From Paracidovorax valerianellae (lineage in GTDB: Bacteria > Pseudomonadota > Gammaproteobacteria > Burkholderiales > Burkholderiaceae_C): a stretch of DNA of 64,000 bases. Shown here one piece after another: positions 9,759 through 16,852 of this stretch. A program made the translations under genes and the position numbers. Location: the NCBI RefSeq assembly GCF_900102625.1, contig NZ_FMZC01000016.1, forward strand, positions 1 to 64,000. The letters run 5' to 3'. Position 1 is the first letter of the stretch, and each line of letters begins with the position of its first letter. The notes beneath the pieces are model-generated. The model was not told the DNA's origin and did no database searches. It worked only from the letters and a program-made list of their open reading frames with translations.

Positions 9759-9820
9759 TTCGCCTGCCCGCATGACGCTTCGCGAAGTGGCAACGGCGCA
9801 GCGGATCCGACCGACATACT
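9759..9820 (+). promoter_or_regulatory. PIP/hrpII box with -10 element before effector gene 1
   Basis: TTCGC (9759-9763), exactly 15 bases, then TTCGC (9779-9783) is a perfect plant-inducible-promoter box. CATACT (9815-9820) begins after 31 bases and fits the YANNNT -10 rule at the spacing required for HrpX/HrpB-driven promoters. The predicted transcript would start just before the ATG at 9838. Confidence 0.85.
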
Positions 9821-9837
9821 GACTTGCGCCGGACCGT

Positions 9838-11523
9838 ATGGGCGGCAGAAAGAAAGTCATGTTGCCGGATCACTCTCCTCGCATCGGTCGGAATTCGATG
9901 CCCATTGCGCGGCGCGGCTCCGACGAGATCGCACCCCCTGCCTCAGCAACGTCTTCGCCGCCATCTGCTTCGCTGGAGCGGCCTGTCGGGCTCCGCGGTG
10001 CTCCGAAGCCCTCACAACGCGTGGCAGAGCAACTGTCGCCCTTGCGCAGCGCGTTGCCTTCAGTGGCACGCCCGCCTTCGAATTCGCCGCAGAGTGAGAT
10101 TCAACCGGCTGGCATCGACCCTCCGCGAGGGGGCGGCACGACGCTCGGGGAGTTGTTTCAGAAAGACCCCCCTTTCCGTCCGAAACTGGGCGAGCTGTTG
10201 AAGCAGGCGCAACGGCAAGAACAAGCCGAGAAGGCAGAGAAGGCCTTGCAAGCCCAGGAACACCATCGGGCCGAACTGGTGCGGCTGGTGAACTCTGCGC
10301 TGCCCGATGGCGGCGCGGCGATGAAGCGGCTGAAGGAGCGTGCGTCCCGAAAGCACCCCGTCACGATGGCCGAGCGGTGGCACGCGATTCGCACGGGAAG
10401 CCCCAAGCGAATGGAGGGCGAGCGAAAGACAGCGTTCGAAGCGCTGGTGCGCGACGATCTGATGGCTTTGGCGGACCACGGCGGAATCGAGCCGATGAAG
10501 GCCACCGACAAGATGAACGAGGCTCTGGCGGAGGGGATTCTGGGTCAGGGCATTCTGGACAAAGACCGGGCCCTGTTGAAGGAAGTTCTGGACGGGCTGT
10601 CCATCTTGCCCATCTACCAGGAATTCAACCTGAAGATCACGGACGCAACCCAGCCTGCGTTCACCGATTCCCAGTTGTTGGAACGGCCAGAGAAGATGGG
10701 GCAAGGCAAGATGAGCGTGACCTATCAGGTCAAGCTCATGGGCTCTGATGGCGTACCCATCACTGCCGTTTTCAAGCCGCTGGAATCAGAGGACCCGAGC
10801 TTCGTTGCATTGCGATCGGGAATCCCGAAAGAGAACCCGCAGACGGCCATGCGCAACCTGGCTACCGTCGCCTACGGGGACAAGCTGGGCTTCGACGTGA
10901 TCACCAACACACGCATGGGGCTGATCAGCAGGGGCAGCCCAGGGCAAGACCCCTTCAAGCCAACGCTCGGCATGGTCATGGACATGGCCCCGGGGGACCA
11001 GGCTGACTACACCCAGGCCAGCATCCTGAAGCGGGCGGATGTGACTGCGGGCGTGATAAAGCTCCAGTTGCTCGACCACTTGACCGGCCAGGGCGATCGC
11101 CACGGCAGCAACTATTTCATCCACATCGACGCGAACGATCAGGCCAAGGTCACTGGAATCGACAACGATCAGTGCTTCGGAAAGAACCTGACGAAACCGC
11201 AAGACATCCAGAAAATCGACGGCAACTCACAGCGTTGGGCATTTAACGGCACCGCGCTGCCTCCCGTGGTCGATACGGACATGGAACAAGCCATCCAGTC
11301 ACTTACGGAGGGCGATATCCGGGAGATGCTGGGGGACAAACTGGACGGAGACGAAATCGAAGCCGCCGTTCAGCGACACCAAGGCCTCAAGGATTACGTC
11401 GCCCAGTTGAAGGTGGACGGCCTGGTCATCGATCCTGGCCACTGGGGGCTTGAGAAAGTACAGGAGCTCCTGACCCCAGTGAACAGCTACCTGGGGCGAG
11501 AACTGCCATGGGCCAAAGACTAG
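9838..11523 (+). CDS. Putative type III effector with kinase-like (PI3/4K-type) domain, paralog 1
   Basis: The 561-residue protein has no hydrophobic segment. Residues 1-100 are rich in Ser, Pro, Arg and Gln, typical of a type III secretion signal. A charged helical region follows at 105-250. A kinase-fold domain spans about 285-450, with a glycine-containing loop GQGKMSVTYQVKL, a candidate ATP lysine K313 in AVFKPLE, a catalytic loop D420-R421-H422-x-x-N425 in GDRHGSNYF and a metal site GIDND (440-444). This layout resembles phosphatidylinositol 3/4-kinase-like folds rather than ordinary protein kinases. The PIP box upstream supports secretion by a Hrp system. A paralog follows at 12491-14116. 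I do not recognise a named effector. Confidence 0.72.
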   Translation: MGGRKKVMLPDHSPRIGRNSMPIARRGSDEIAPPASATSSPPSASLERPVGLRGAPKPSQRVAEQLSPLRSALPSVARPPSNSPQSEIQPAGIDPPRGGGTTLGELFQKDPPFRPKLGELLKQAQRQEQAEKAEKALQAQEHHRAELVRLVNSALPDGGAAMKRLKERASRKHPVTMAERWHAIRTGSPKRMEGERKTAFEALVRDDLMALADHGGIEPMKATDKMNEALAEGILGQGILDKDRALLKEVLDGLSILPIYQEFNLKITDATQPAFTDSQLLERPEKMGQGKMSVTYQVKLMGSDGVPITAVFKPLESEDPSFVALRSGIPKENPQTAMRNLATVAYGDKLGFDVITNTRMGLISRGSPGQDPFKPTLGMVMDMAPGDQADYTQASILKRADVTAGVIKLQLLDHLTGQGDRHGSNYFIHIDANDQAKVTGIDNDQCFGKNLTKPQDIQKIDGNSQRWAFNGTALPPVVDTDMEQAIQSLTEGDIREMLGDKLDGDEIEAAVQRHQGLKDYVAQLKVDGLVIDPGHWGLEKVQELLTPVNSYLGRELPWAKD

Positions 11524-11578
11524 CGTGGCTCCTGCCTTCGAGGCTGCCGCCGCAACGATCATTGAAGAAAGATTTCCG

Positions 11579-12217
11579 ATGAATGCTCCCGCAAAAGAAA
11601 CAACACGCGATACCGCTTTGCCCGGCACGGCGCTGGCGTTGTTTGCCGGCGAGGAACTGCCATTTCCGCCGGTGCCGGAAGCGCTCGCGGGCGCATTGCA
11701 GTCCCAGGGGCGGGCATGGTTCGCCACGCGCCCCATGGCGTCTACCCCTTACGACTTCCATCACTTCCTGAACGAGATCGAAACCCAGCCCGACCTGGCG
11801 GACTACGCCGTAGTGGGCTTCGACGGGCACGGTACCAACAGCTGGGCGGTGCATTTCTACATGGTCGCCAAAGGCATCGCCCTCTTCATCAAGCTCCCTT
11901 GGGGTGGGGCGTATCTGGAGCCCGGTCCGGCGCGCGTTCAGATCACGGAAATGTTCGATTGGGCCGCAGCTTTGCTCTTGCAACTGCAACGGGCGGAAGT
12001 GGCCGGCAAGGTCCCGCCGGGGATGCGGCTCCACGTGGCGGCGAGCCGTTTCGACCACGCGGGCTGGCGCTGGGTGGGCGCGGGGCAGAACGCGGCCCAG
12101 ACGCCGTGGAACCCTGCGGGTGGCATGCGGGCGGCCTTGCTTCAGGAGCTCGAAGAAATGATCGCTGGCAGGGCGTTCGCTGACGGGTCGAACCTGCAGG
12201 CGCAGATCGCTCTGTAG
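11579..12217 (+). CDS. Hypothetical protein between the two putative effectors
   Basis: I do not recognise this 212-residue protein. The ATG at 11579 was chosen over an in-frame GTG at 11525 that sits only 2 bp after the effector stop. The chain has an acidic N-terminal third, a central aromatic stretch (VVGFDGHGTNSWAVHFYMV) and an amphipathic tail, with no signal peptide. It lies 55 bp after effector 1 with no PIP box of its own, so it is probably on the same transcript. It could be another secreted protein or a partner of the effectors; it is larger than classical class I secretion chaperones. Confidence 0.6.
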   Translation: MNAPAKETTRDTALPGTALALFAGEELPFPPVPEALAGALQSQGRAWFATRPMASTPYDFHHFLNEIETQPDLADYAVVGFDGHGTNSWAVHFYMVAKGIALFIKLPWGGAYLEPGPARVQITEMFDWAAALLLQLQRAEVAGKVPPGMRLHVAASRFDHAGWRWVGAGQNAAQTPWNPAGGMRAALLQELEEMIAGRAFADGSNLQAQIAL

Positions 12218-12290
12218 CGGGGCGTTCGCCTTCTTCTGGTGGCGGGGTGCAGTTCGCTGCAGCCGGAGCGCGGGTGCCATCGGCTGATAC

Positions 12291-12355
12291 ACCGCCATGC
12301 GCCTTGTTTTTTGACCGGCGTGGTGAGAGTTGTCTTGCCGTAGAACCTTTCGGAT
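12291..12355 (+). pseudogene. Decayed duplicate of the effector 5' end
   Basis: The segment aligns with the start region of effector 2 at 12481-12545. The shared order is ATGC, CCTTG, TTTTTG, a GGC-rich stretch, then GT-CTTGCC. In one frame it reads RVVLP, a TAG stop, then NLS, where effector 2 reads RVVLPESLS. A single TTCGC is left at 12225-12229, about where a PIP box would start. This looks like the remnant of a third paralog or of a tandem duplication; the alignment is short and was made by eye. Confidence 0.45.
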
Positions 12356-12415
12356 CAGCTGGCCCCGGCCCCATCACGTTGCGCATCGAACCGGCGCACC
12401 GGAGCGGCGTCTCGC

Positions 12416-12440
12416 TTCGTCCCTTGCTCTGGCGCTTCGC
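12416..12440 (+). promoter_or_regulatory. PIP/hrpII box before effector gene 2
   Basis: TTCGT (12416-12420), 15 bases, then TTCGC (12436-12440) is a second perfect TTCGB-N15-TTCGB box. No clean YANNNT -10 occurs 30-32 bases downstream; CACTTG at 12474 is one base off. A 9-bp inverted repeat (AACAAGCGC / GCGCTTGTT, 12442-12465) lies between the box and the expected -10. Confidence 0.75.
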
Positions 12441-12490
12441 CAACAAGCGCTTTCCAGCGCTTGTTCACCCCCGCACTTGCCGATGCCACC

Positions 12491-14116
12491 TTGGTTTTTG
12501 GTGGCAGAGAGCGAGTCGTTTTGCCAGAGAGCCTGTCCCGAATCACCCGGAGTTCCAATCCCGGTGCGCTGCGCGTCGACCTTGACGCTGTGCCATCCCC
12601 ACCCGCATCGCCTTCACGCGGCGGTGTGCTGCAGGGGCCGATCGGGCTGGAGGGTCGTGCGCCTGAGTCGCCCAAAGGCATGGCAGGGCAACTTTCACCC
12701 TTGCGCAGTGCGCTTCCCAAGCCACAGGCTGGCAACCCGTCCTCCTCTCCCGCGATTCTTTCAAGGCATTCAAGCCGCGAAATCCAGCCGGAGGCAGCCG
12801 CCCGGCCCGTGCCCCGTTCGACGCTGGGCGAGCTGTTCGCGCAGGCGCGGCAGGAAGAAAAAGCCGAACGCGATCAGCTCCTGCAATCGGCCCTGCCCCA
12901 AGGAGGAGGGGCGATGAAGCGGCTGAAGGACCGAGCCGCCCGAAAACATCCGGCCACGATGGCCGAAAAGTGGCATGCACGCTTGAACGGATCGCCAAAG
13001 CCCATGGAGGGCAAGCGCAGAGCGGATTTCATGGCGCTGGTGCGAGCCGATGCGATGGCGGTGGCCAGGGTTGGCCAGATCGATGCCCGCGTGGCGGTGG
13101 ACAGAATGCGCCCGGCGGTCGAGGATGGGGCTCTGAGCCAGGACATCCTGGCGGAAGACCGTGGGTTGCTGCTGGAAGTCCTGGGGCAGTTGGCCGACCC
13201 TGCCGATCATCTCTATCGACAGTTGAATCTGAAGATCACGCCCGACACCCAACTGGCGTACCAAGATGCTCAGGTGCTGGAGGCGCCCACGGCGCTGGCC
13301 TCTGGCAACTATCACACCGTCTTTGCGCTGAAAGTCATGGGTGCCGATGACGTCGCGCAAGACAAGGTCTTCAAGCCGCTCAAGGCCAAGGAGAAAAACG
13401 AGGTTGGCATCTTTGCTGGCATCTCCAGGGACGATTCGCAAATGGCGATGCGCAACATCGCGACTGTCTCGTTGGCGAAGAGGCTCGGACTCGACGTCAT
13501 CGTGGACACAGAACTGGCAATGATCGACACCGGGCGTGGCCCGTTAGATCCTGATCTCGGCCTGATCATGGAACGTGCGCCCGGTACGAAGGCCGGCTCC
13601 GTCGAGCCTGGCGTCCTGTCACTGCCAGCTGTTTTCGCAGAAGTGACCAAGCTTCAGTTGCTGGACCACCTGACGGGCCAGGTGGATCGGCATCTCAACA
13701 ACTATTTCATTCACGTCGGGCCGAACGGCGACGCCAAGGTCACGGGCATCGACAACGACCTGTGCTTCGGCGAGAAACTGACCGACCCTGCCGACATTCG
13801 ACGGATCGAAAGCGATAGCCTGTTCGTGCCTTTCGAGGGCACCCATCTACCACCTGTGATCGACACGGACATGGAAAGAGCGATTCAGGGGCTCGCCGAA
13901 AGCGACCTTCGTTCGATCCTTTCAGACAAGCTGAACGAGGCCGAGCTTGATGCTGCGGGCAGTCGGCTAGAAGGGCTCAAGAAATACGCAGTCTCGCTTC
14001 ATTTGGCTAACAAAGTCATTGAGCCGGACCAATGGAATGACCCAGCGGTGCAGCAACTCTTCAATGCGCAAAACAGCTACATCGGCCGCGAGCGCAGCAA
14101 GAGGGAGAACTTCTAA
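12491..14116 (+). CDS. Putative type III effector with kinase-like (PI3/4K-type) domain, paralog 2
   Basis: The product is about 541 residues and similar to effector 1 along its whole length. Shared blocks include LSPLRSALP, GAMKRLK then RAARKHP, FKPL with the candidate lysine K295, TGQVDRHLNNYFIH with D399 and N404, and TGIDNDLCFG. No ATG exists near the 5' end. TTG at 12491 aligns with the ATG of effector 1, TTG at 12461 would precede the expected transcript start, and TTG at 12521 is another option. Either a weak TTG start is used or the gene is losing its start. It has its own PIP box, and it ends 49 bp before the convergent pepE. Confidence 0.68.
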   Translation: MVFGGRERVVLPESLSRITRSSNPGALRVDLDAVPSPPASPSRGGVLQGPIGLEGRAPESPKGMAGQLSPLRSALPKPQAGNPSSSPAILSRHSSREIQPEAAARPVPRSTLGELFAQARQEEKAERDQLLQSALPQGGGAMKRLKDRAARKHPATMAEKWHARLNGSPKPMEGKRRADFMALVRADAMAVARVGQIDARVAVDRMRPAVEDGALSQDILAEDRGLLLEVLGQLADPADHLYRQLNLKITPDTQLAYQDAQVLEAPTALASGNYHTVFALKVMGADDVAQDKVFKPLKAKEKNEVGIFAGISRDDSQMAMRNIATVSLAKRLGLDVIVDTELAMIDTGRGPLDPDLGLIMERAPGTKAGSVEPGVLSLPAVFAEVTKLQLLDHLTGQVDRHLNNYFIHVGPNGDAKVTGIDNDLCFGEKLTDPADIRRIESDSLFVPFEGTHLPPVIDTDMERAIQGLAESDLRSILSDKLNEAELDAAGSRLEGLKKYAVSLHLANKVIEPDQWNDPAVQQLFNAQNSYIGRERSKRENF

Positions 14117-14165
14117 CTCCGCCAGGGTCACCGGCCTAGCGCTGGGCCCGAACGCGTCCCCTGGT

Positions 14166-14894
14166 TCAGAGGTCGGCGGGCAGCGGCCCCGCATTCATCA
14201 ACCGGGGCGCGGTCGCGCCATGGAACAGCCGCGCCGGCGCGTCGCCCAGCAGCGTGCGCGCGCTGCCTTGCAGCCGCAGCCCCGTGCCTTCCGGCAGGCC
14301 CAGCACGCGGGTGTCGGGGTTCAGCACGCAGAACTCCTGCAGGCGCTCCTGCCGCGTTTCGCCGCGGTGGCCGGGCGGGTGGGCTTCGGTGTAGTGCGCA
14401 TTGATCTGCCAGGGCACCAGGCCCATTGCGTCCAGGCCGCCCGGATCGGTGATAGGCATGTCGTTGGTGGTGCGGATGGTGGGGCAGGCGATGTTGGAGC
14501 CTGCGCTCCATCCCAGGTACGAGGCTTGGCCACCGCACACGCGCTCGGCCATGGCAGCCAGCAGGCCCTGCCGGCGCAGGTGGCCCAGCAGCGCGAAGGT
14601 GTTGCCGCCACCCACGACGATGCGTCGCGCGCCCTGCACGGCCGCCAGCGGATCGGCCGCACGGTGGACCGACTGCACGCGCAGCCCCAGCGGATGCAGG
14701 GCCTGCGCGACCAGCGCTTCGTAGTCGTCCCAGCCGCGCGTGACGCCGGCGAACGGAATGAAGAGGGCGTCGCCGCCGTCCGCCTCACCGTGGCTCGCGG
14801 TCGTGGGCAACGCCGCCCAGTCGCGGACCCAGTCGAGGGCGTGGGTGAGGTAGCCTGCGTCGCTGCTGGAGTTGCTCAGGAGCAGAAGATTCAT
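14166..14894 (-). CDS. pepE: Dipeptidase E (alpha-aspartyl dipeptidase)
   Basis: The 242-residue cytoplasmic serine peptidase of family S51 hydrolyses Asp-Xaa dipeptides. It is collinear with E. coli PepE: FIPFAGVT, VVGGGNTF, the nucleophile S130 in GWSAGSN, then CPTIRTTNDMPI, INAHYTEA and LPEGTGL. The start at 14894 gives the typical MNLLLLSNS opening; a longer upstream extension does not match the family. It is convergent with effector 2. Confidence 0.93.
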   Translation of the reverse strand: MNLLLLSNSSSDAGYLTHALDWVRDWAALPTTASHGEADGGDALFIPFAGVTRGWDDYEALVAQALHPLGLRVQSVHRAADPLAAVQGARRIVVGGGNTFALLGHLRRQGLLAAMAERVCGGQASYLGWSAGSNIACPTIRTTNDMPITDPGGLDAMGLVPWQINAHYTEAHPPGHRGETRQERLQEFCVLNPDTRVLGLPEGTGLRLQGSARTLLGDAPARLFHGATAPRLMNAGPLPADL

Positions 14895-14964
14895 GGGGTG
14901 TGTTCCGGTGGTGGCGTCCCGTGGGATCGTGGAAGAAGAAAGCAAGCCAATCAGCCTGCAAAGC

Positions 14965-15024
14965 GATTGCTATTAAATAGATAGCTATGTGCCGTTGATT
15001 TTATTGCGCTGGAGGCCTTTTTGA
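14965..15024 (+). repeat. Dispersed Comamonadaceae-type intergenic repeat, copy B
   Basis: It opens with a GATTGCTATTAAATAGATAG hairpin arm, then has GTTGATTTTATTGCGCTGGA and ends GGCCTTTTTGA, in the same order as copy A. It fills the gap between pepE and the DUF421 gene and ends at the DUF421 stop codon. Confidence 0.75.
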
Positions 15025-15510
15025 TCAAGAGCCTCCTCCGCGCTGGCGCAGCACGACGGTGATCTGGCCATTGGTCTCGATGGTGGCGCGCTCCACCTCG
15101 TGCAGGTGCAGGCTGCCCCCCGCGCGCAGCGCGGCGGCGAGGTCTTCGGTCGAGATCAGCTCCTTGCGCATCAGCGCCTCGTTCACCTGGCCGTGGCGTA
15201 CGAGCACCTCGGGCTTGCCGTCCACCAGGTGGGCGAGCCACTGGAACCGGAAGGTCAGCTGGGCCAGCAGCACGTGGCAGACGATGAGGGTGACCGCCGA
15301 GATCAGCCCGCCCACGAGGGAGTTGTCGCCCGCGTTCATCGAGTTCTGCACGGCATTGGACAGCACCAGCAGCAGCACCAGGTCGAACGGTGCGGTCTGC
15401 CCCGTCTGCCGCTTGCCCGTCAAGCGCAGGAAGACCAGCAGGAAGAGGTAGACGATCACCCCGCGCACGATGAATTCCCACCAAGGCACGCTCATTGCCA
15501 ACATCGCCAT
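15025..15510 (-). CDS. DUF421 (YetF-like) membrane protein
   Basis: The 161-residue protein has three N-terminal transmembrane helices followed by a small cytoplasmic alpha/beta domain. FLRLTGKRQTGQ and FDLVLLLVLSNAVQNSM match the start of the YetF/DUF421 family. The C-terminal domain contains PEVLVRHGQVNEALMRKEL. The function is unknown, although relatives contribute to envelope or stress traits. The start at 15510 excludes a long antisense extension through the next gene. Confidence 0.88.
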   Translation of the reverse strand: MAMLAMSVPWWEFIVRGVIVYLFLLVFLRLTGKRQTGQTAPFDLVLLLVLSNAVQNSMNAGDNSLVGGLISAVTLIVCHVLLAQLTFRFQWLAHLVDGKPEVLVRHGQVNEALMRKELISTEDLAAALRAGGSLHLHEVERATIETNGQITVVLRQRGGGS

Positions 15511-15648
15511 TCTCCGGTTGAGCCCGACATGGGCGGGGTGCAGTGTGCCATCTGCAAGAATGCGCCCCTCGGGCCGGTGCCGGGCCGCTTTCGCACTTTG
15601 CGGCTCCGCTCCCGCCCCCCATCTTTTTCGTTTCAGCAAAGGACCGCC

Positions 15649-16356
15649 ATGCAGCGTCGCACCTTCCACCACCACGCGGGCGCCGGGGCCCTGGGCCTTT
15701 GCCTGCTGGCCGCCCACGGCCGGGCGCTGGCGTTGTCGCTGGGCGACCTCTCCAGCGCTGATGCCACCAGCGGCGTGAAAACCGCACTGGCGCAAGGCGC
15801 GCAGGCGGCCGTGGCGCTGCTCGGGCGGCCGGACGGCTTTCTGGGCAATCCGCAGGTGCGCATCCCGCTGCCCGGCAAGCTGGAGAAGGCCGCGGAGCTG
15901 ATGCGCCGCTTCGGCCAGGGCCGGCGCATCGACGAGTTGGTCACCTCCATGAACCGCGCGGCCGAGCAGGCCGTGCCCATGGGCCGCGATCTGCTGGTGG
16001 GCGCCGTGCAGACCATGACCGTGACCGATGCCAAGGGCATCCTCGCGGGCGGCGAAACGTCGGTGACCGAATTCTTCGCCCGCAAGACCCGCGCGCCGCT
16101 GGGCGAGCGGTTCCTGCCCGTGGTGGGGCGTGCCATCGAACAGGTGGGGCTCACGCAGCAGTACAACGCCTTCGCCAGCAAGGCCGCAGGCTTCGGCCTG
16201 ATCCGCCAGGAAGACGCCAACCTGTCGCAGTACGTCACGGGCAAGACCCTGGACGGCCTGTATCTCATGATCGGCGAGGAGGAAAAGAAGATCCGCCAGG
16301 ACCCGGTCGGCACGGGCAGCGCCATCTTGCGCAAGGTCTTCGGGGCGCTGCAATGA
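15649..16356 (+). CDS. DUF4197 family exported protein
   Basis: The 235-residue protein has an Arg-rich, hydrophobic N-terminal signal (MQRRTFHHHAGAGALGLCLL...) ending near residue 30. The mature part is mostly helical, with the DUF4197 blocks DATSGVKTALAQGAQAAVALL, FLGNPQVRIPLP and a C-terminal LDGLYLMIGEEEKKIRQDP. It is probably periplasmic; its function is unknown. It is divergent from DUF421 and 13 bp upstream of the YchJ gene. Confidence 0.85.
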   Translation: MQRRTFHHHAGAGALGLCLLAAHGRALALSLGDLSSADATSGVKTALAQGAQAAVALLGRPDGFLGNPQVRIPLPGKLEKAAELMRRFGQGRRIDELVTSMNRAAEQAVPMGRDLLVGAVQTMTVTDAKGILAGGETSVTEFFARKTRAPLGERFLPVVGRAIEQVGLTQQYNAFASKAAGFGLIRQEDANLSQYVTGKTLDGLYLMIGEEEKKIRQDPVGTGSAILRKVFGALQ

Positions 16357-16369
16357 CGGGAGCGCGCCA

Positions 16370-16813
16370 GTGATTCCGTCCGCATTTGCGAAGCCGTCCG
16401 CGTTGCCTGGCGGCGGTACCGCCTGCCCGTGCGGCCGCCTGTCGCCGCAGCGCCGGCCGCTGGCCTATGCCGATTGCTGCGGGCGCTACATCGACCATTT
16501 CGAAACCGTGCCCGCCCCCGATGCGGAAAGCCTCATGCGCTCGCGCTATACGGCCTTCGTGCGCGAGCAGGCGCCGTACCTGCTGGCCACCTGGGAGGCC
16601 GTCCATCGCCCTGCACGGGTGGATTTCGAGCCCGGCGTGCGCTGGCTGGGCCTGGAGGTGCGCGCGCACCGCTGCACGGAGGGTGACCGCGCCGAGGTCG
16701 AATTCGTGGCCCGCCAACGCCTGCCCGGCGGCCGGGCCCATCGGCTGCACGAGCTGAGCCGCTTCGTGCGCCGGGAGGGGCGCTGGTTCTATGTCGACGG
16801 CGATCTTCGGTAG
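16370..16813 (+). CDS. YchJ/UPF0225 family protein with SEC-C motif
   Basis: The 147-residue protein begins at a GTG. The N-terminal SEC-C zinc motif is CPCGR at about residues 23-27 paired with CCGRYI at 41-46. The conserved MRSRYTAFV and the C-terminal FVRREGRWFYVDGD complete the YchJ fold (NTF2-like). The function is unknown. Only 39 bp separate it from the histidine kinase. Confidence 0.88.
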   Translation: MIPSAFAKPSALPGGGTACPCGRLSPQRRPLAYADCCGRYIDHFETVPAPDAESLMRSRYTAFVREQAPYLLATWEAVHRPARVDFEPGVRWLGLEVRAHRCTEGDRAEVEFVARQRLPGGRAHRLHELSRFVRREGRWFYVDGDLR

Positions 16814-16852
16814 CCCCCGCATGGCCGATCGCCCTGGCGGCCATCGCCGCCC

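Noticed and set aside
12461-12490. TTG at 12461 as start of effector 2
   Set aside because: It precedes the transcript start expected from the PIP box; TTG at 12491 aligns with the ATG of effector 1.
15025-16353. 442-codon minus-strand frame
   Set aside because: Only its last 161 codons (DUF421) are real; the rest is antisense to the DUF4197 gene.
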